Positions 1 to 11,457 of a stretch of 64,000 bases of DNA are shown in pieces. Every line of letters starts with the position of its first letter. The first letter of the stretch is position 1. A model generated the notes under the pieces. That model worked only from the letters and a program-made list of their open reading frames with translations. It made no database searches and had not been told where the DNA came from. Both the position numbers and the translations under genes were made by a program. The DNA is from Sipunculus nudus (taxonomy: Eukaryota > Annelida > Sipuncula > Golfingiida > Sipunculidae): the NCBI GenBank assembly GCA_026874595.1, contig CM049310.1, positions 16,282,058 to 16,346,057 on the forward strand. The letters are read 5' to 3'.

Positions 1-390
1 GGGGTGGCTCTTCCATTTACTGTTCTCAACATACAACTGGTAGCATTTGTTCCATCGAAATACGGGGGTTTGGTACTTATCAGCTTATAACGGCACAGCG
101 TAATTCATTTTCATGACAATTTCCTCTCGTTAAATATTTAACTGATTCAGCCCGACACAGCGTAATCAAGCGTTTCTGGCCTTGTATATACTAAACACGG
201 GGTGGCAATTCCATTAACTGTTCACCGCGTATAAATTGTAATATTGATTCCATCAAAATACAGGGGGTTGGTTCTTTATAACGGCAAAGCATAGGTCAAT
301 TTCATGACACTTTTCTCCCGTTTTTTATCTGATACAGCTTGACACAGTGTATTCAATCCTTTCCGACCTGGTATATACTGGTATGTGACA
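1..390. repeat. Tandem duplication, about 198-bp unit, two copies
   Basis: The block starting ggggtggctcttccattta at 1 is repeated from 199 as ggggtggcaattccattaa. The order of segments is the same: a T/C-rich start, a gggggttggt segment, an aacggcaaagc segment, and an ending tgtatatact / tggtatatactgg. The copies have diverged. The first may extend left of the window. Confidence 0.7.
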
Positions 391-984
391 TTTACTGCTG
401 GGAATATTACTGAATATATAGTTGTGGACAAGAGTACATACTATTTTTAACTTTAAAATTATCTCAGAAGCGTGGCTTTGGTAACAGTGGGGACCCATTT
501 AAAAGCACTAAAAATGAAAGCAAGGAGCGTAATTTGGCTTGACAGTAGCTACAAATTGTACCGCCCGACACCATCATTTGGTGCCTGCATGCTACAGAAG
601 AAATGTGTGCCAAAACGTATTTGAACAGTTCTATTCAACCATCTGTGAGATATAGACTTTCACCGTACCAAGTTTTATTGCTTGTTTCAAGCGGTACTAT
701 TTACTATATTGCTTGATAGCAGTGATAGTATTAGCCTTCTCACTGCTGACGTATTTGTGTATCGCTTATTGAACGAATCGGGAATATATGGTGTCCCTCA
801 TGGAAACAAGCATTCACGCAAGATAAAAGAATGAGTAAGAGGAATTAAACATATTATCAATATAACACAAACCGAAATTCATACAACAATCTGTCGTCAT
901 TTTGACCGGTAAATACACCAATTATAATGAAGGGAAAAGACATCTGGTGGCAAACATAGAAACTACTCTGACACAAGGCCTGTG

Positions 985-1105
985 AACAAGACCGGCGTCT
1001 ATTTAAGGCCGGCTTTTATTTTTCTGGGACATTGTTTTGCCCTGGCGACTAAATAAGGCAGGTGACTATTTAAGGTCCGGCGTCTGTTCAAGGAAATACG
1101 GTATT
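985..1105. repeat. Degenerate GGCCGGCG-ctatttaa repeat block
   Basis: Related segments built on (c)cggcg(t/a)ctatttaagg occur about three or four times (accggcgtctatttaagg, ctggcgactaaataagg, caggtgactatttaagg, tccggcgtctgttcaagg). It looks like an eroded short tandem repeat. Confidence 0.5.
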
Positions 1106-4100
1106 CAATAGTTTATTGTGCCCTGTCTAGCCTTCCACAGGAGAACTCCTTCAGTACTAATAGTAATGTACTAATGTTTCTTTGTTAAATTCATGAGAGA
1201 TATTCCCTTGAGCTCCTTGGTTTCAAACCATCCTCTAAATTAGTGAAAACAAGAAAATTAGTTCCATAATTTTTCCCAGTGTGTGAATTTGAGGAAAATG
1301 CCTCAAATCCAGGAATCTCGGGAAGTTTGATTGACACAAAAGAGGATGTGGTGTGTCTGTTACAATATTTACTCATGTTAAGAAAGCATGCCAGATTGAT
1401 GATTTAAATGATTGCCTTGCACAAAACCATGGAACTTTTTATATGAAGGTAATGTTAGGACCCCTGAAAAAGTGGTCTGCTGTAAAACCCCAAGCAACAC
1501 CCGACACTAAAAGTTCTGTGAACCAGTAATCGGTTGCTACAGTCCTGCATGTGTAGCCTATGGCAGTATTCCCAAGGGCAAAGCAACTCGAAAGGCAGTG
1601 CTCTTAACCTGCTTAGTTTGGTAATATTCTGTAGACAAATATTCCCAAAACAAATACTCGTATGCTGGTCTCTAATAATTCCCTGCAAAGCTATACAGAA
1701 AAAAATTAAACTTAGAACGTTACAGTTGTCACTGTTAGTTTGCAATTGGGGCTTTTTTCCCCTTCTTGTTTGCCTGTTTAATACTTTGCAGCATTATCTC
1801 ATGCATGCGGCACACAAGTACAAGAAAAGTCCAACCTGGGTTGACCTGTCATGTTCACTGCATAGTTTCACATAGTTTACTTGTGTACAGTAAATAGCAT
1901 GTGGCTATGGGGAAATTGCCACCTCTCAAAGACTTTTTACATACAAAATTTTCAGTTAACCACAAAACCAGGAACTTTAAACCTCTGAATTTCAGATATC
2001 AGAAACTAAGCTAGATTATCATTATTAGACTCCTCTGCCAAGTCTTTAACCTCTAACAGAAATTGCAGGTAGCTAGACCTCTAAAGATTATATGTACGGA
2101 TAAACATTACCTACACATAGTCTATGAACAGTGTGAAGTTTGGTCCTTTTTTACACACCCTAATTAAAAATAAAATCTGTTTAAATTTTAAGGGACTTTT
2201 AAATTTAAGTTTTCAGTTTCATGAGAATAGGGCAGATATTTCTAGTAGTGCCTTGTATACCCAGTTTCAAACAAACAATTAAAAACAGGTCTTTGGTCCC
2301 AGATCAAAAGAATGCCTGACCTACAATGTCCATTTGTTTCCAGAGGTTATGCCAAAAAGTAGCTAAAATCAAACTCTGGAACTGCCTTTTTTTGCTGCAT
2401 TGGGTTCATGCTCCAAAGGTAATTAACAGCTGCATAGTTCTAATATGCGGGACTCTCATATAATAATAAAAAAGTATCCAGCCTCACATTGTGGGTACTG
2501 TACTCTGGGATCTGTCAGGTCCATTTTTTTCCATTCTTTCTTCAAGGTAAACATTTTCTTTAAATTCATGTAATTAATTGAGAAAATATAATACATATGG
2601 TAAGGAAACCATTTTTTGGTGGATTTGGAACCTGCATGATCACTAATGTAATTGTTAAATGGCCACAATTAGGGAAAATATCTGGAGGGAATGCATTTTC
2701 TTTGGAGGGTATTCAGTTCCAAAACTTGAATTACCTTGAGGGAATTTAACTTTTTTTCAACATTTTGACCCCTGAATAGTGCAGGGAATTTAATGAATTA
2801 AAAAAAAAAAATGTGCCTAATATTCTTCAAAGTGAAGTGTAAATAATGTTATTGCTACTTTAATTGTAATGTCCAGGCTAACCATGTTTATTATTCAGAC
2901 TAATTAACTTTATTTAGATTATTTAAGTCAGTAATCTGTATGAAAACTTATAATAATGGCTTTGTCAAAGGTCATTACCTCACAGTAATTATTGAGGTGA
3001 CTGATTAGAAACATCACCATCTTTTTCAAGAATAATTAAGAAGTGTTTTTACAGGCTTACTATCATGGGTCAAGAAATTTTGAAAAGCAAAATATTTAAA
3101 CGGGCGGGACCTCTTGACCTTTAAAAAGCTTCAAATTTAATTAAAACAGGCAGCACCTTCTACCACCGGTTCAAGAAATTTGATGCTTTACCTGTTAGTC
3201 TGTAGAACTCATTCATTTAAATTATATGTAACACTATTGTTTAACAAAGGAAATCCCCTTATATTTTGCATTAGATGTTAGGGCAGTAATGTATAAGAAG
3301 AACTGATTATTAAATGGTCTGTAAATTTAATGGTCCCTCAAATGCTTTATCTGTGAAGAAAACTGTTAGTTTATACTGTGTTAGTAGATTTATATAGGTA
3401 AATAGATACTTCTGTGATAGAACATTATGATTGTTTGAAATAATTGATAGAGAACTGAATCAAAAGCTATAAATAATAACATTGATTTGAAGACCCTCAG
3501 TTATTCACAGCCCTGCTAGAAAAGTCAGGGATAGATTTCAGTAGTTTTTAGAGAGACTGCACTTGGGGATGAGTAAACAGTTATGTGATCTAGGTTCAGA
3601 CACAGATGCAAGAATAGAAGATATTGTGTTTTCTCCTTGGTCGATGGTCGTTGGAGATGCACACCAGAATTTTAATTATTTAATTTTTATTAGAATACTT
3701 ATGTAGTTGATATTTATCTTAAGTATTCAAGAATATGCTTTGGAGAAAAGATTCTCTTTTAAGGACAAAAACCTTTTTTGGTTGCCCTCTATCACCAGGA
3801 TATAGTTCCAGTATATATTTGACTTATGTTATGCAGCTAAGATTTGTTTCATATTTTAAGGTGTGAATACAATTATTATAGAATATACACATGAACATGT
3901 ATGTTCATCATATAATTAGTCATATGCTTCAATTAAGTCTATGCAATAAAATACAATATCTATTAGTTATTTACATATATTGATCCACAAGGATATGTGG
4001 ATTTTAGTTGGGGTTTAAATTCCAAATAGTTTAGGGGGTTGATAAAATATATATGGATTTTTTTTACAGATTAGTTCAAACAATTCAAATGAACCGTTAG

Positions 4101-4851
4101 TCCCAAACTTTAAAAGTGAAATTTAAAGATGTTTTATTTTCACATCATAAGCAGTTACAACCATTGTTTGCCAAGTTAGTTTGCTCGAGGTGAATGATAA
4201 AGTTCATGAAATTTACCGAGCAAGTGAATGATATAGTACATTAAAATTACCTATCAAGTGAATGAAAAAGTCCATGAAAATTATAACTTTGGCTTTGTCT
4301 ATCTGTTAATCTTTATTTTCTTTTGGGAAAAAGCAGTATTTTTTATATTTTTTTTCCAATATATTTATTTCTGGGACAATGTACAGTAAACTCTTTTAAT
4401 GGTTATCTTTATGATTTAGGAAAAAATACTTTCCTAAAACTGAATATTCTTCAGAAACTTAAAGATGGCTACATTGCAAATGTCATCACAATATATATTT
4501 TGGAAATTTTATTTATATACTTACACATAAGAGGTGTTTCTGAGAGAGGTCAATATATCCGCTGAATAATTAAAGGTTAACCAAAGGTGCTTGAAGGCCA
4601 GACTCATAATTTAGGATGCAGTCACGCTAATCACTTCAACGTACACTGTGTCTTCCTTTATGAACTGAAAAGGTTAATTAACCCGTCATTCAAGATATAT
4701 ACTGATGAACAGTTTAGAAAATACGTGATATTTATGAAATTGACAAGTCATTAGGCTCATGATTTATTATGTTGACCACCCATGAGGCTTTCGCATTTGC
4801 TGGTGTACAAACCTGGTCATCTAGAACTTGTATGTGACACCTGTGATGCTG
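1106..4851. other. Non-coding, AT-rich; no gene seen
   Basis: No exon with convincing splice sites and family similarity was found. Short open frames here are scattered over both strands with no coding character. The exon for the first DCX repeat was looked for (YVAGG / FKKLNY-type ends, donor nearby) and not found. Confidence 0.6.
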
Positions 4852-4865
4852 GTTGCCAAGGCAAC
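4852..4865. promoter_or_regulatory. RFX X-box, perfect palindrome
   Basis: GTTGCCAAGGCAAC fits the RFX consensus GTNRCC-N2-RGYAAC at all defined positions and is its own reverse complement apart from the centre. RFX factors drive ciliary genes across animals, and DCDC2 is a ciliary protein family. The site is about 1.2 kb before the first recognised exon. Confidence 0.6.
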
Positions 4866-5044
4866 TACCTCTGCCCAGACTATTAGTACGTTGGTTATAT
4901 TTCACTTGGTCAGTAAACTCCTGTCTCATAACATCCTGTACCTTACAGTATATTAGAGGAAGCTACTCTTGTGTTGATAAGATAATTTGAATAGAAGTTT
5001 TGGATATCAGTTGAGCTTGGCTGTTTAAAGCTTTATTTGTGGTC

Positions 5045-5074
5045 ATGTTGCAAGTGGAAAGTCGGAGAACCAAG
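5045..5074 (+). CDS. Candidate alternative first coding exon
   Basis: An ATG with G at -3 and an in-frame stop upstream (5012-5014) opens ten codons, MLQVESRRTK, ending at a gtagtg donor at 5075. It ends in phase 0, as needed to join 6067. It lies 180 bp after the X-box. If used, it would give a form with a single DCX repeat. The evidence is only phase, position and context, and the donor is weak. Confidence 0.2.
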
Positions 5075-6066
5075 GTAGTGTAACAACTTTTTCAAGTAGA
5101 ATTTAATGAGTTAAACAAAATACTAACATTGTAGGTATATTGTTAAGCTTAATAATAATAATATAAATAATAATAATACTAACTTATTTATATCTAAAGC
5201 ATAAACCCATTCAGTGGATGCACTAGAACGCTAATACATGTGTGTAACTGTAATTAAAAAATAACAAAGAATATAACCAATATAAAAACATAATACTGGT
5301 TAATAGTTTCTGAATATTCAGTGACTTTCCTTTTAAAACAACAGTGTGTGCTACATCATGTATATTATATATCTGTACTTAAGCTAGAGATTGAAGAGGT
5401 CTGAAAATCACTGCAAATCTGTTATCAGAGGTACAGAAGCATGCATGGTGTAAATTGATAAAACACTACACACAAAATCACCCAAAAAAATAAAACTGGT
5501 AATAATAATTATTTTTCATTGCTGGCTGATTATAGCAATAGGAATTATCAATTTATATGGAATAATATTATAAAGCATGGATGTATATAGGTGAAAGTAT
5601 CACTCCAGACAAAACAGGTTTTAACCAAACAGAAGATTTGTTTGATGTTGAATGAACTACATAAAGCATATATTGAACAAGTAACTGTGAAGTTATGTAA
5701 AATGTATTACTGCAATACAGTCCAGTCAGGCACAGGTTGGCTTATAGGTGAACACACCAGTGGAACATAAATAAATTAAAGGGTAACATGTTAACAATAC
5801 CTGATTCACATATGTAAATGATAGGTATTGGAATTTTTGTTAATTCAAGTCTTTTGATAAAAATTCTAAAATATAAGAAAACTATTCTTTAAAATCACTG
5901 CAGATGTGTCAATCAGTGTTACATATACATTGTCATCAGACAGTGTCAGAGGTATACGGACACATTTGACAGACTTCAGCATACACCAAGGCGTCTTAAA
6001 CAAAGCTTAATAAGGTGACACTGAGCTAGTATCAGTGTGATTCATTTGGTTATACAATCTCTTCAG
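5075..6066. other. Intron or upstream region; no gene seen
   Basis: AT-rich sequence with an aat/ata-rich simple stretch near 5148-5180. Nothing else recognised. Confidence 0.6.
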
Positions 6067-6143
6067 GTAAAACCGGTGGAACACAGTCGAATTCAAGTGT
6101 CAGGAAGGATCAGAAAAATTCCGACAGATGTACTCACTATTTT
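6067..6143 (+). CDS. DCDC2: DCDC2-like exon: inter-DCX linker and start of second DCX repeat
   Basis: The acceptor is ctcttcag at 6066 and the donor is gtaagt at 6144. The 77 nt read in frame from GTA and encode VKPVEHSRIQVSGRIRK followed by IPTDVLTIF. This resembles the linker of vertebrate DCDC2, which has a KPV.HSRI.VS.R.RK pattern ahead of the second DCX repeat. The exon ends with two bases of a codon (TT) completed by T in the next exon. The preceding exon must end in phase 0. No upstream partner is certain; a weak candidate lies at 5045-5074. Confidence 0.82.
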
Positions 6144-6692
6144 GTAAGTTTAATTTTATTGAAATTTAAAATTTAGTAAAAATAAATCAATAAAATGATT
6201 TCCTTGAATTAGCCATTAATACAAATGGATTTTCTTGGTATTTTTGTGCAGCTGCAAACAGGTTCTCTATGTAAATACCTTCCATGTAGACAGCTGAGTG
6301 TACAGAATGATTTCTGTGTTGTTATATCACATTGTTTATGTCCAGATTTAACAATCTAATTTAAATGACACATTATAAATTTCTTCAGTATGATAAACTG
6401 TGATGTCAGATAATTTTTTATGAGATTGTTCAGTAATTTAATTCTAATACAGAATTTTTATGGATGTTACTCAAATTGCTGTTGTGATCATTATTTAAGT
6501 TTACATCAACATTTAAAAAAATGTTTTAATAATCACCAAAAAAATTGCAGCTAAAACCATCCTGTACATCTTTTGAAATCCTTTGCATGTTTTCATTTTG
6601 ATTTGCAAAAAATAGTAAAAAACGTAGTCATTAAAGAGCCAAATACTTTTTTGAACAATTTTACTGTACTAATATGACTTTTCTTGTTGCAG
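6144..6692 (+). other. DCDC2: Intron of DCDC2-like gene
   Basis: AT-rich intron between the DCX linker exon and the first DCX half. No repeat or regulatory feature recognised. Confidence 0.8.
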
Positions 6693-6824
6693 TGTTTATG
6701 CAAATGGCAACTATCTTGCTGGACCCAAACGGGTGACCTTGACCCGAAGGATGGTGACAAGATGGGAGGCCATCTTTGAACAAGTTATGGAGAAGGTGAC
6801 CTTGACCACAGGTGCTGTCAGAAA
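6693..6824 (+). CDS. DCDC2: DCDC2-like exon: first half of DCX repeat
   Basis: The acceptor is cttgttgcag at 6692 and the donor is gtaagt at 6825. It encodes VYANGNYLAGPKRVTLTRR followed by MVTRWEAIFEQVMEKV and TLTTGAVRK. This is a clear doublecortin fold signature: the NG turn, the basic stretch, the W.....EQV helix and the TGAVRKLYTLEG turn that runs into the next exon. The EKV.L.TGAVR pattern matches the second DCX repeat of DCDC2 better than the first. DCX repeats bind between protofilaments on the microtubule wall. The exon is 132 nt and ends with AA of a Lys codon. Confidence 0.92.
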
Positions 6825-7264
6825 GTAAGTGCTATGACTGATTTATCACAATCAAGGGAAGAATAAGCAAGGTCCCAGTGTACAGACAATATGAAAGCAC
6901 AAATATTAAATTCTTGCTTATACAATATTGATTTTTTATCATTAATTAATGCATCATTTAACTTATTACCAGTATAAACATTGGCCATTGCCAGATTTTC
7001 ACGTTGTTGGCTGATGAAATTTTAGTTTTGTTTAGCTGTGAATATATTCAACTGTGACTCAGTGGGCATTTATACTGGACTTGTAGGCAGACTAGAGCAA
7101 TGACAAAAGTCATCGAAGATCTGCAGGGCAATGGGCATCTATCCTATTGCACCAATATTGTGGTAAACAGCTAATCTTAACATAAGGCCACGAGTCATTG
7201 GAAAAAATAGGATGTTGACTTCAAAATATCATTTATGAGGTTCATCCATACTTTTATCATCTAG
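6825..7264 (+). other. DCDC2: Intron of DCDC2-like gene
   Basis: Splits the DCX repeat within a Lys codon. No further feature recognised. Confidence 0.85.
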
Positions 7265-7420
7265 GTTGTACACGTTAGAGGGACAACTGGTGACAGATCC
7301 AGCCAGCCTGCAGAGTATGGGCCAGTACGTGGCAGTAGGATCAGAGACGGGTGGATTTAAGAAACTGGAGTATGGCATGGCCAGGCCAGCATTTAACAGT
7401 TCTCCAAAGAGAGAAAGAAA
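7265..7420 (+). CDS. DCDC2: DCDC2-like exon: second half of DCX repeat
   Basis: The acceptor is catctag at 7264 and the donor is gtaagt at 7421. It completes the Lys codon and then encodes LYTLEGQLVTDPASLQSMG, QYVAVGSETGGFKKLEYG and a basic run. The YTLEG, QYVAVG and FKKL segments are the conserved second half of a DCX repeat. The downstream part, with SSPKRERK, starts the basic linker that follows the repeat in DCDC2 proteins. The exon is 156 nt and ends with AA. The next exon in frame is 14.6 kb away, across repeat-rich intron. Confidence 0.92.
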
Positions 7421-8393
7421 GTAAGTCTTCTTAATTATCATCTGTTCACTCTGATAGAAACTTTATGCAGGGACCTCATCCTTTGAATGGTATATTTTGT
7501 TACCAGATGCAAGAACATAAATTTTATGAAGAGGTTTAATTACTTCAAGTTTAGGTGATCAGATAACTTATGTCTGTAAGACTTGTGAACTGCAGTGTCT
7601 TTGTGGTTAAGTCAGAATAGAAGAACCCATCATTAGGTGAAACTGGAACTTACTAATGATGTATATATTTAGAAAATGGGTCCCTGTTAACTTTTGACAT
7701 GTAGTTGCTTTGTTTTGAGACAGAAGATGATGTCTCATATGGTTTGTACAAGACCATTAGGTATCTATATTAACTTGAGCTCATGATTATTGTCTTTCAC
7801 ATATCTGACATGATCACTATAGTCATGTGACTTAATGAGCTGATTTTGATGGTGGTTGTTTCATACTTATTTCTTACTTACTGTATGGAAGGGTTTTTCA
7901 GGGTGACCTACTGCTAATAGAACACGGAGGAGTCTTTCAAGTTGATCTACATTTTTACAGATAAAGGAACCTTCTGGAATTAAGAAAGGAAAAATATACC
8001 TTAGAAGTTTTATAAGAAAGAAAAACTGTAGAGTTTCTGTTAATCTGTCAATGTCATCACCGGTGGAACTTATTCCATAATTGTTTACATGGACCATGCC
8101 AATATTGCATATGGTTATGGGTGGTTTTCAAGAGACCCCTATAGATTTTCATTTCTGTAATTTCTCCGTATGTCCACTTGTTTACACGCTTTTCAGAGAT
8201 CATTTATTTGAAATGCCCAGAATGTTTAATTGGATCTTTGGAAATTAATCAGGTAGTTAAGAAAAACTTAAATTTGTTATGCCACCAGGAAACATGTGGA
8301 ATGCATTAGTGCATATATATCTAAATTTTAACTTTGGTATTGTACAGTGGATCTTTGAATCTAACTTCTGTTTATGATATATTGTATCCGCCA

Positions 8394-9264
8394 AAAGAAA
8401 GTTTTGTGGATACTATGTTTTTGAACAGGTTCCGCTACCTCCACTGCCACCATGTTCATTTCCAGACAACTTCTCTGAGACCACTGGAGCAATTTTTCCG
8501 AAACTTGACCCCATTATCAGGTCAACTGTGAACTGGTGCCTAATCATTTTGCCTTGACCTCTGATCTTTCCTCTCTGTGGAGGGTACATCTGTCATCTGT
8601 TTTTAAACATTTACCCACGTATCTTCTTTGACCAATCAGGCTGAAATTTTGCACAAGTTTAGCTCTTGGATAGCTTAATATCTTACAAAAACTGGTGGAG
8701 CAGCCTGCAACCACTTTTGCACAGCGTCTATCTGTTTGTCTGCTGTGGGATAAAATCACTCATATCATGGCAGTGGTTTGAATTATCTGCCTAAAATTTT
8801 TATATGAATACATCTTGGATAGCTTTCTCGATTTGTGGCAGGTGGCCCCACCTACATTCACGTTTACACTGCAGAAATCCATGCTAATATCTCAGGACTA
8901 GTTCTATGTCTCAGCCTGAAATTTTGCATGGGTATTGATCTTACATAGCTAGTACAAATTTGGTGGCCCAACTTACAACCGTTTTTGCGTGGAGTCTCTC
9001 TGTTCATCTGCCTAGGGTAAAAATCACTCATATCTCAACAGTGGTTTGACCTATCCACCTAAAATTTTGCATATGAATAAATCTTTGATAGCTTTCTCTA
9101 ACTGGTGGCGCCACCTACAAGCATGTTTATGTGGCATCAATCCATGCTAATATGCAGCATATCTCAGTCATTTTCCCCTTGCTACTAATTCATGCCTCCA
9201 TTCACCCGTCCTACTCTTATTTTTGTGGATACACATAGTCCCTTGTCGACTACCTGTATTCTAG
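8394..9264 (+). mobile_element. Family E element copy 1, Helitron-like 3' end
   Basis: This copy begins near agttttgtggatactatg and ends with a hairpin (tagtc, loop, gacta) followed by ctgtattCTAG and then T. A hairpin just before CTRR-T is the usual 3' terminus of Helitron-type rolling-circle elements. A second copy lies at 28705-30136 with the same ends. The inside has repeats around ggtggcgccacc (perfect at 9104-9115) and weaker forms. It encodes no Rep-helicase, so it is non-autonomous. A canonical 5' TC start is not clear. Confidence 0.6.
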
Positions 9265-10339
9265 TTTATATTATATGGGCATTTACAGTTGAAGATGGGG
9301 AAACATCCACCACCAATTCTTTAACATAATGAAACTTTAGGGCCAAGAGTTGGTAAATGCCAATAGGAGTTTCAAGCTTCAAGAAAAACAAAATAAACTG
9401 GTTGTTTGGTTGTAACAAACAGAAATTACTATTAGATTATTACAAGTGTTTAAACTAAACTCTGGTCTCTCTAACTTCTAAAAATATACTAGAAGTACAA
9501 GTTTAGCAACCCTAAGTTTACAGATAATTGAACGCCAACCAAGACCGATAACAAATGTTAACATTTCTCTCAGGGGGTAGCGCTAATTTACAGTAATATA
9601 GAACATTGCTGTTACAGTCTCAGCACTTCAAGTTGGATTGATTGAGGTTAATGAATTGATTTCATGTAAAACAGTCCTGTATCAGTCATTTATGGTCAGG
9701 CATTAAATGATCGATCATCCCTGGCAGGCCAGGTAGCTGTTTTAACAGGATACAGGTACTCCAGGCAGGAAATCAAAGGTTTGTAGCTTTACCTTTGGAA
9801 ATTGATGTCTCATTCATCAAGCCTTAAAGTTGAACATGACGGCTGCCTGTCAGTGTAATAATAACTGTATGTTAACAGGCTGGGGAAAAGCCATCCTTGG
9901 AAATTTTGTACCCCAAAAAAAATAAATGTCTGTTAATGGGCAGGTGATCTGCAGTGCATGACTCTGCCCGGGGATTTTTTTTAATACAGGCAGCATAATC
10001 ATATATTGTGGAAAATAGGGCTACTGCACAGTGTGTAAATATTGATTTGAATATACACAGAACATGTCAGGTTCAAGGTTTTTTACACCGCAGGTCTTGC
10101 CCTCACATTAGTTGCATCTGTTATTTCTTCCTGTCAGTCAAACTTTGGGCCTCCGCTTGGGCTGCATCGATATTGCTGCCCTTCAGGGGAAGTAAACAAA
10201 ACATTATCCTTCAGCTCCTGCTGTTTCCAATTGGGGTGCTTAGGTTTGTTGCGAAAACAACCAGCATTCAGTTAATAGGGCAAAGGAAAAAATTCAAGAC
10301 CATGAATCAGTTCTATAGGACTCAAGTTTGTACTCTATT

Positions 10340-10640
10340 CAAATTAGGGCTGGAGTCCACCTTTTCAAGGGCTTTGACTTGGACTTGTGTTCTCCTGGAC
10401 TGTGATTTTGACTTGTGTTCTCCTTGACGGGGATTTGGAGCTGTGTTCTTCTGGACTGGGATTTGGACTTGTGTTCTCCTTGCCTGGGATTTGGACTTGT
10501 GTTCTCCTGGACTGGGATTTGGACTTGTGTTCTCCTGGATGTGGGATTTCGAGTTGTGTTCTCCTGGACTGGGATTTCGAGTTGTGTTCTGCTGGACTGG
10601 GATTTTGGCTTGTGTTCTCCTGGACTGGGATTTGGACTTT
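10340..10640. repeat. 28-bp minisatellite, about 9-10 units
   Basis: The unit is close to ctggactgggatttggac followed by ttgtgttctc, repeated in direct order with small changes. Open frames on both strands encode matching peptide repeats (for example LDWDLDLCSPG on +), which is what any stop-free tandem repeat of this kind gives. Confidence 0.85.
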
Positions 10641-10894
10641 CCTGTGATACTTTCCTTTTTCTCATTAATAATTCAGAAAAGTATAATATAATACTCCTGC
10701 TTTCATTTCATGATAAGTAATTCTGTAGAGCAACTGAAATTAGATGCAAAGAGTAAGAATTGGATTAAATTAATTTTAAATTGTCTTAATGGAATTTACA
10801 TGTTATTTAATTGAATAGTTAATGCAATGACTGTCTCTAAGGATCTCAGTAATTGCTAGAACAGCTGATTTCGTGACTGGTAAGGAGATGTAAG

Positions 10895-11009
10895 CCATCG
10901 ATGGTGCCACATATATTGGTATCTCCACTTAACCCGTTTTATTTCTTGATCACCCATTATCACACACAGAATGACACAGAGTGAACATAAGACCCCTGGG
11001 TCTCTTGTT
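10895..11009 (+). mobile_element. Family D element, 3' end fragment
   Basis: The end matches the end of the copy at 26870-30597: cacccatt(a)atc, acagagtgaacat, then AGACCC-CT-GGGTCT (10990-11003) and cttgtt. Only the last hundred or so bases are recognisable. Confidence 0.55.
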
Positions 11010-11457
11010 AACCAATAAACTGATTAATGAAGTTTGCCTCTTTTGTTATCAAGGGCTCTTACAGAAATCTAAATTTTGCATTTTTAATTAGTATTGTTAG
11101 AAACTGGCACCACAATGAGAACAGTTATAAGTTTTGTTATGATGTGCAACACATAGGAAATATTGCAACAAAGACTCAACTTACATTCAGTTGAAATGTT
11201 TAGCCTTAATGTCATTGCCTGAACTTTTACTCTCAAAAGGAAACTGATTTGATCACTAAAACAATTTTTAACCATTCTCTTGTGATACAAGAATTGTTTA
11301 CATTTTACTGATTATATAAATGAGATTGCAGAACTTGGGACCAGTAAATTATTTGAACATTTTTAGCTCAGCTGACTGTAAGTCATCTGAGCTATAGCGA
11401 TCACTCTTTGTCCGTCGTCCGTCCAGCTGTCCGGCCATCTGGTCATCCGGCCGTCTG

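Noticed and set aside
10008-10720. Overlapping open frames (up to 139 aa) on both strands
   Set aside because: They come from the stop-free 28-bp minisatellite; similar peptides appear in several frames.
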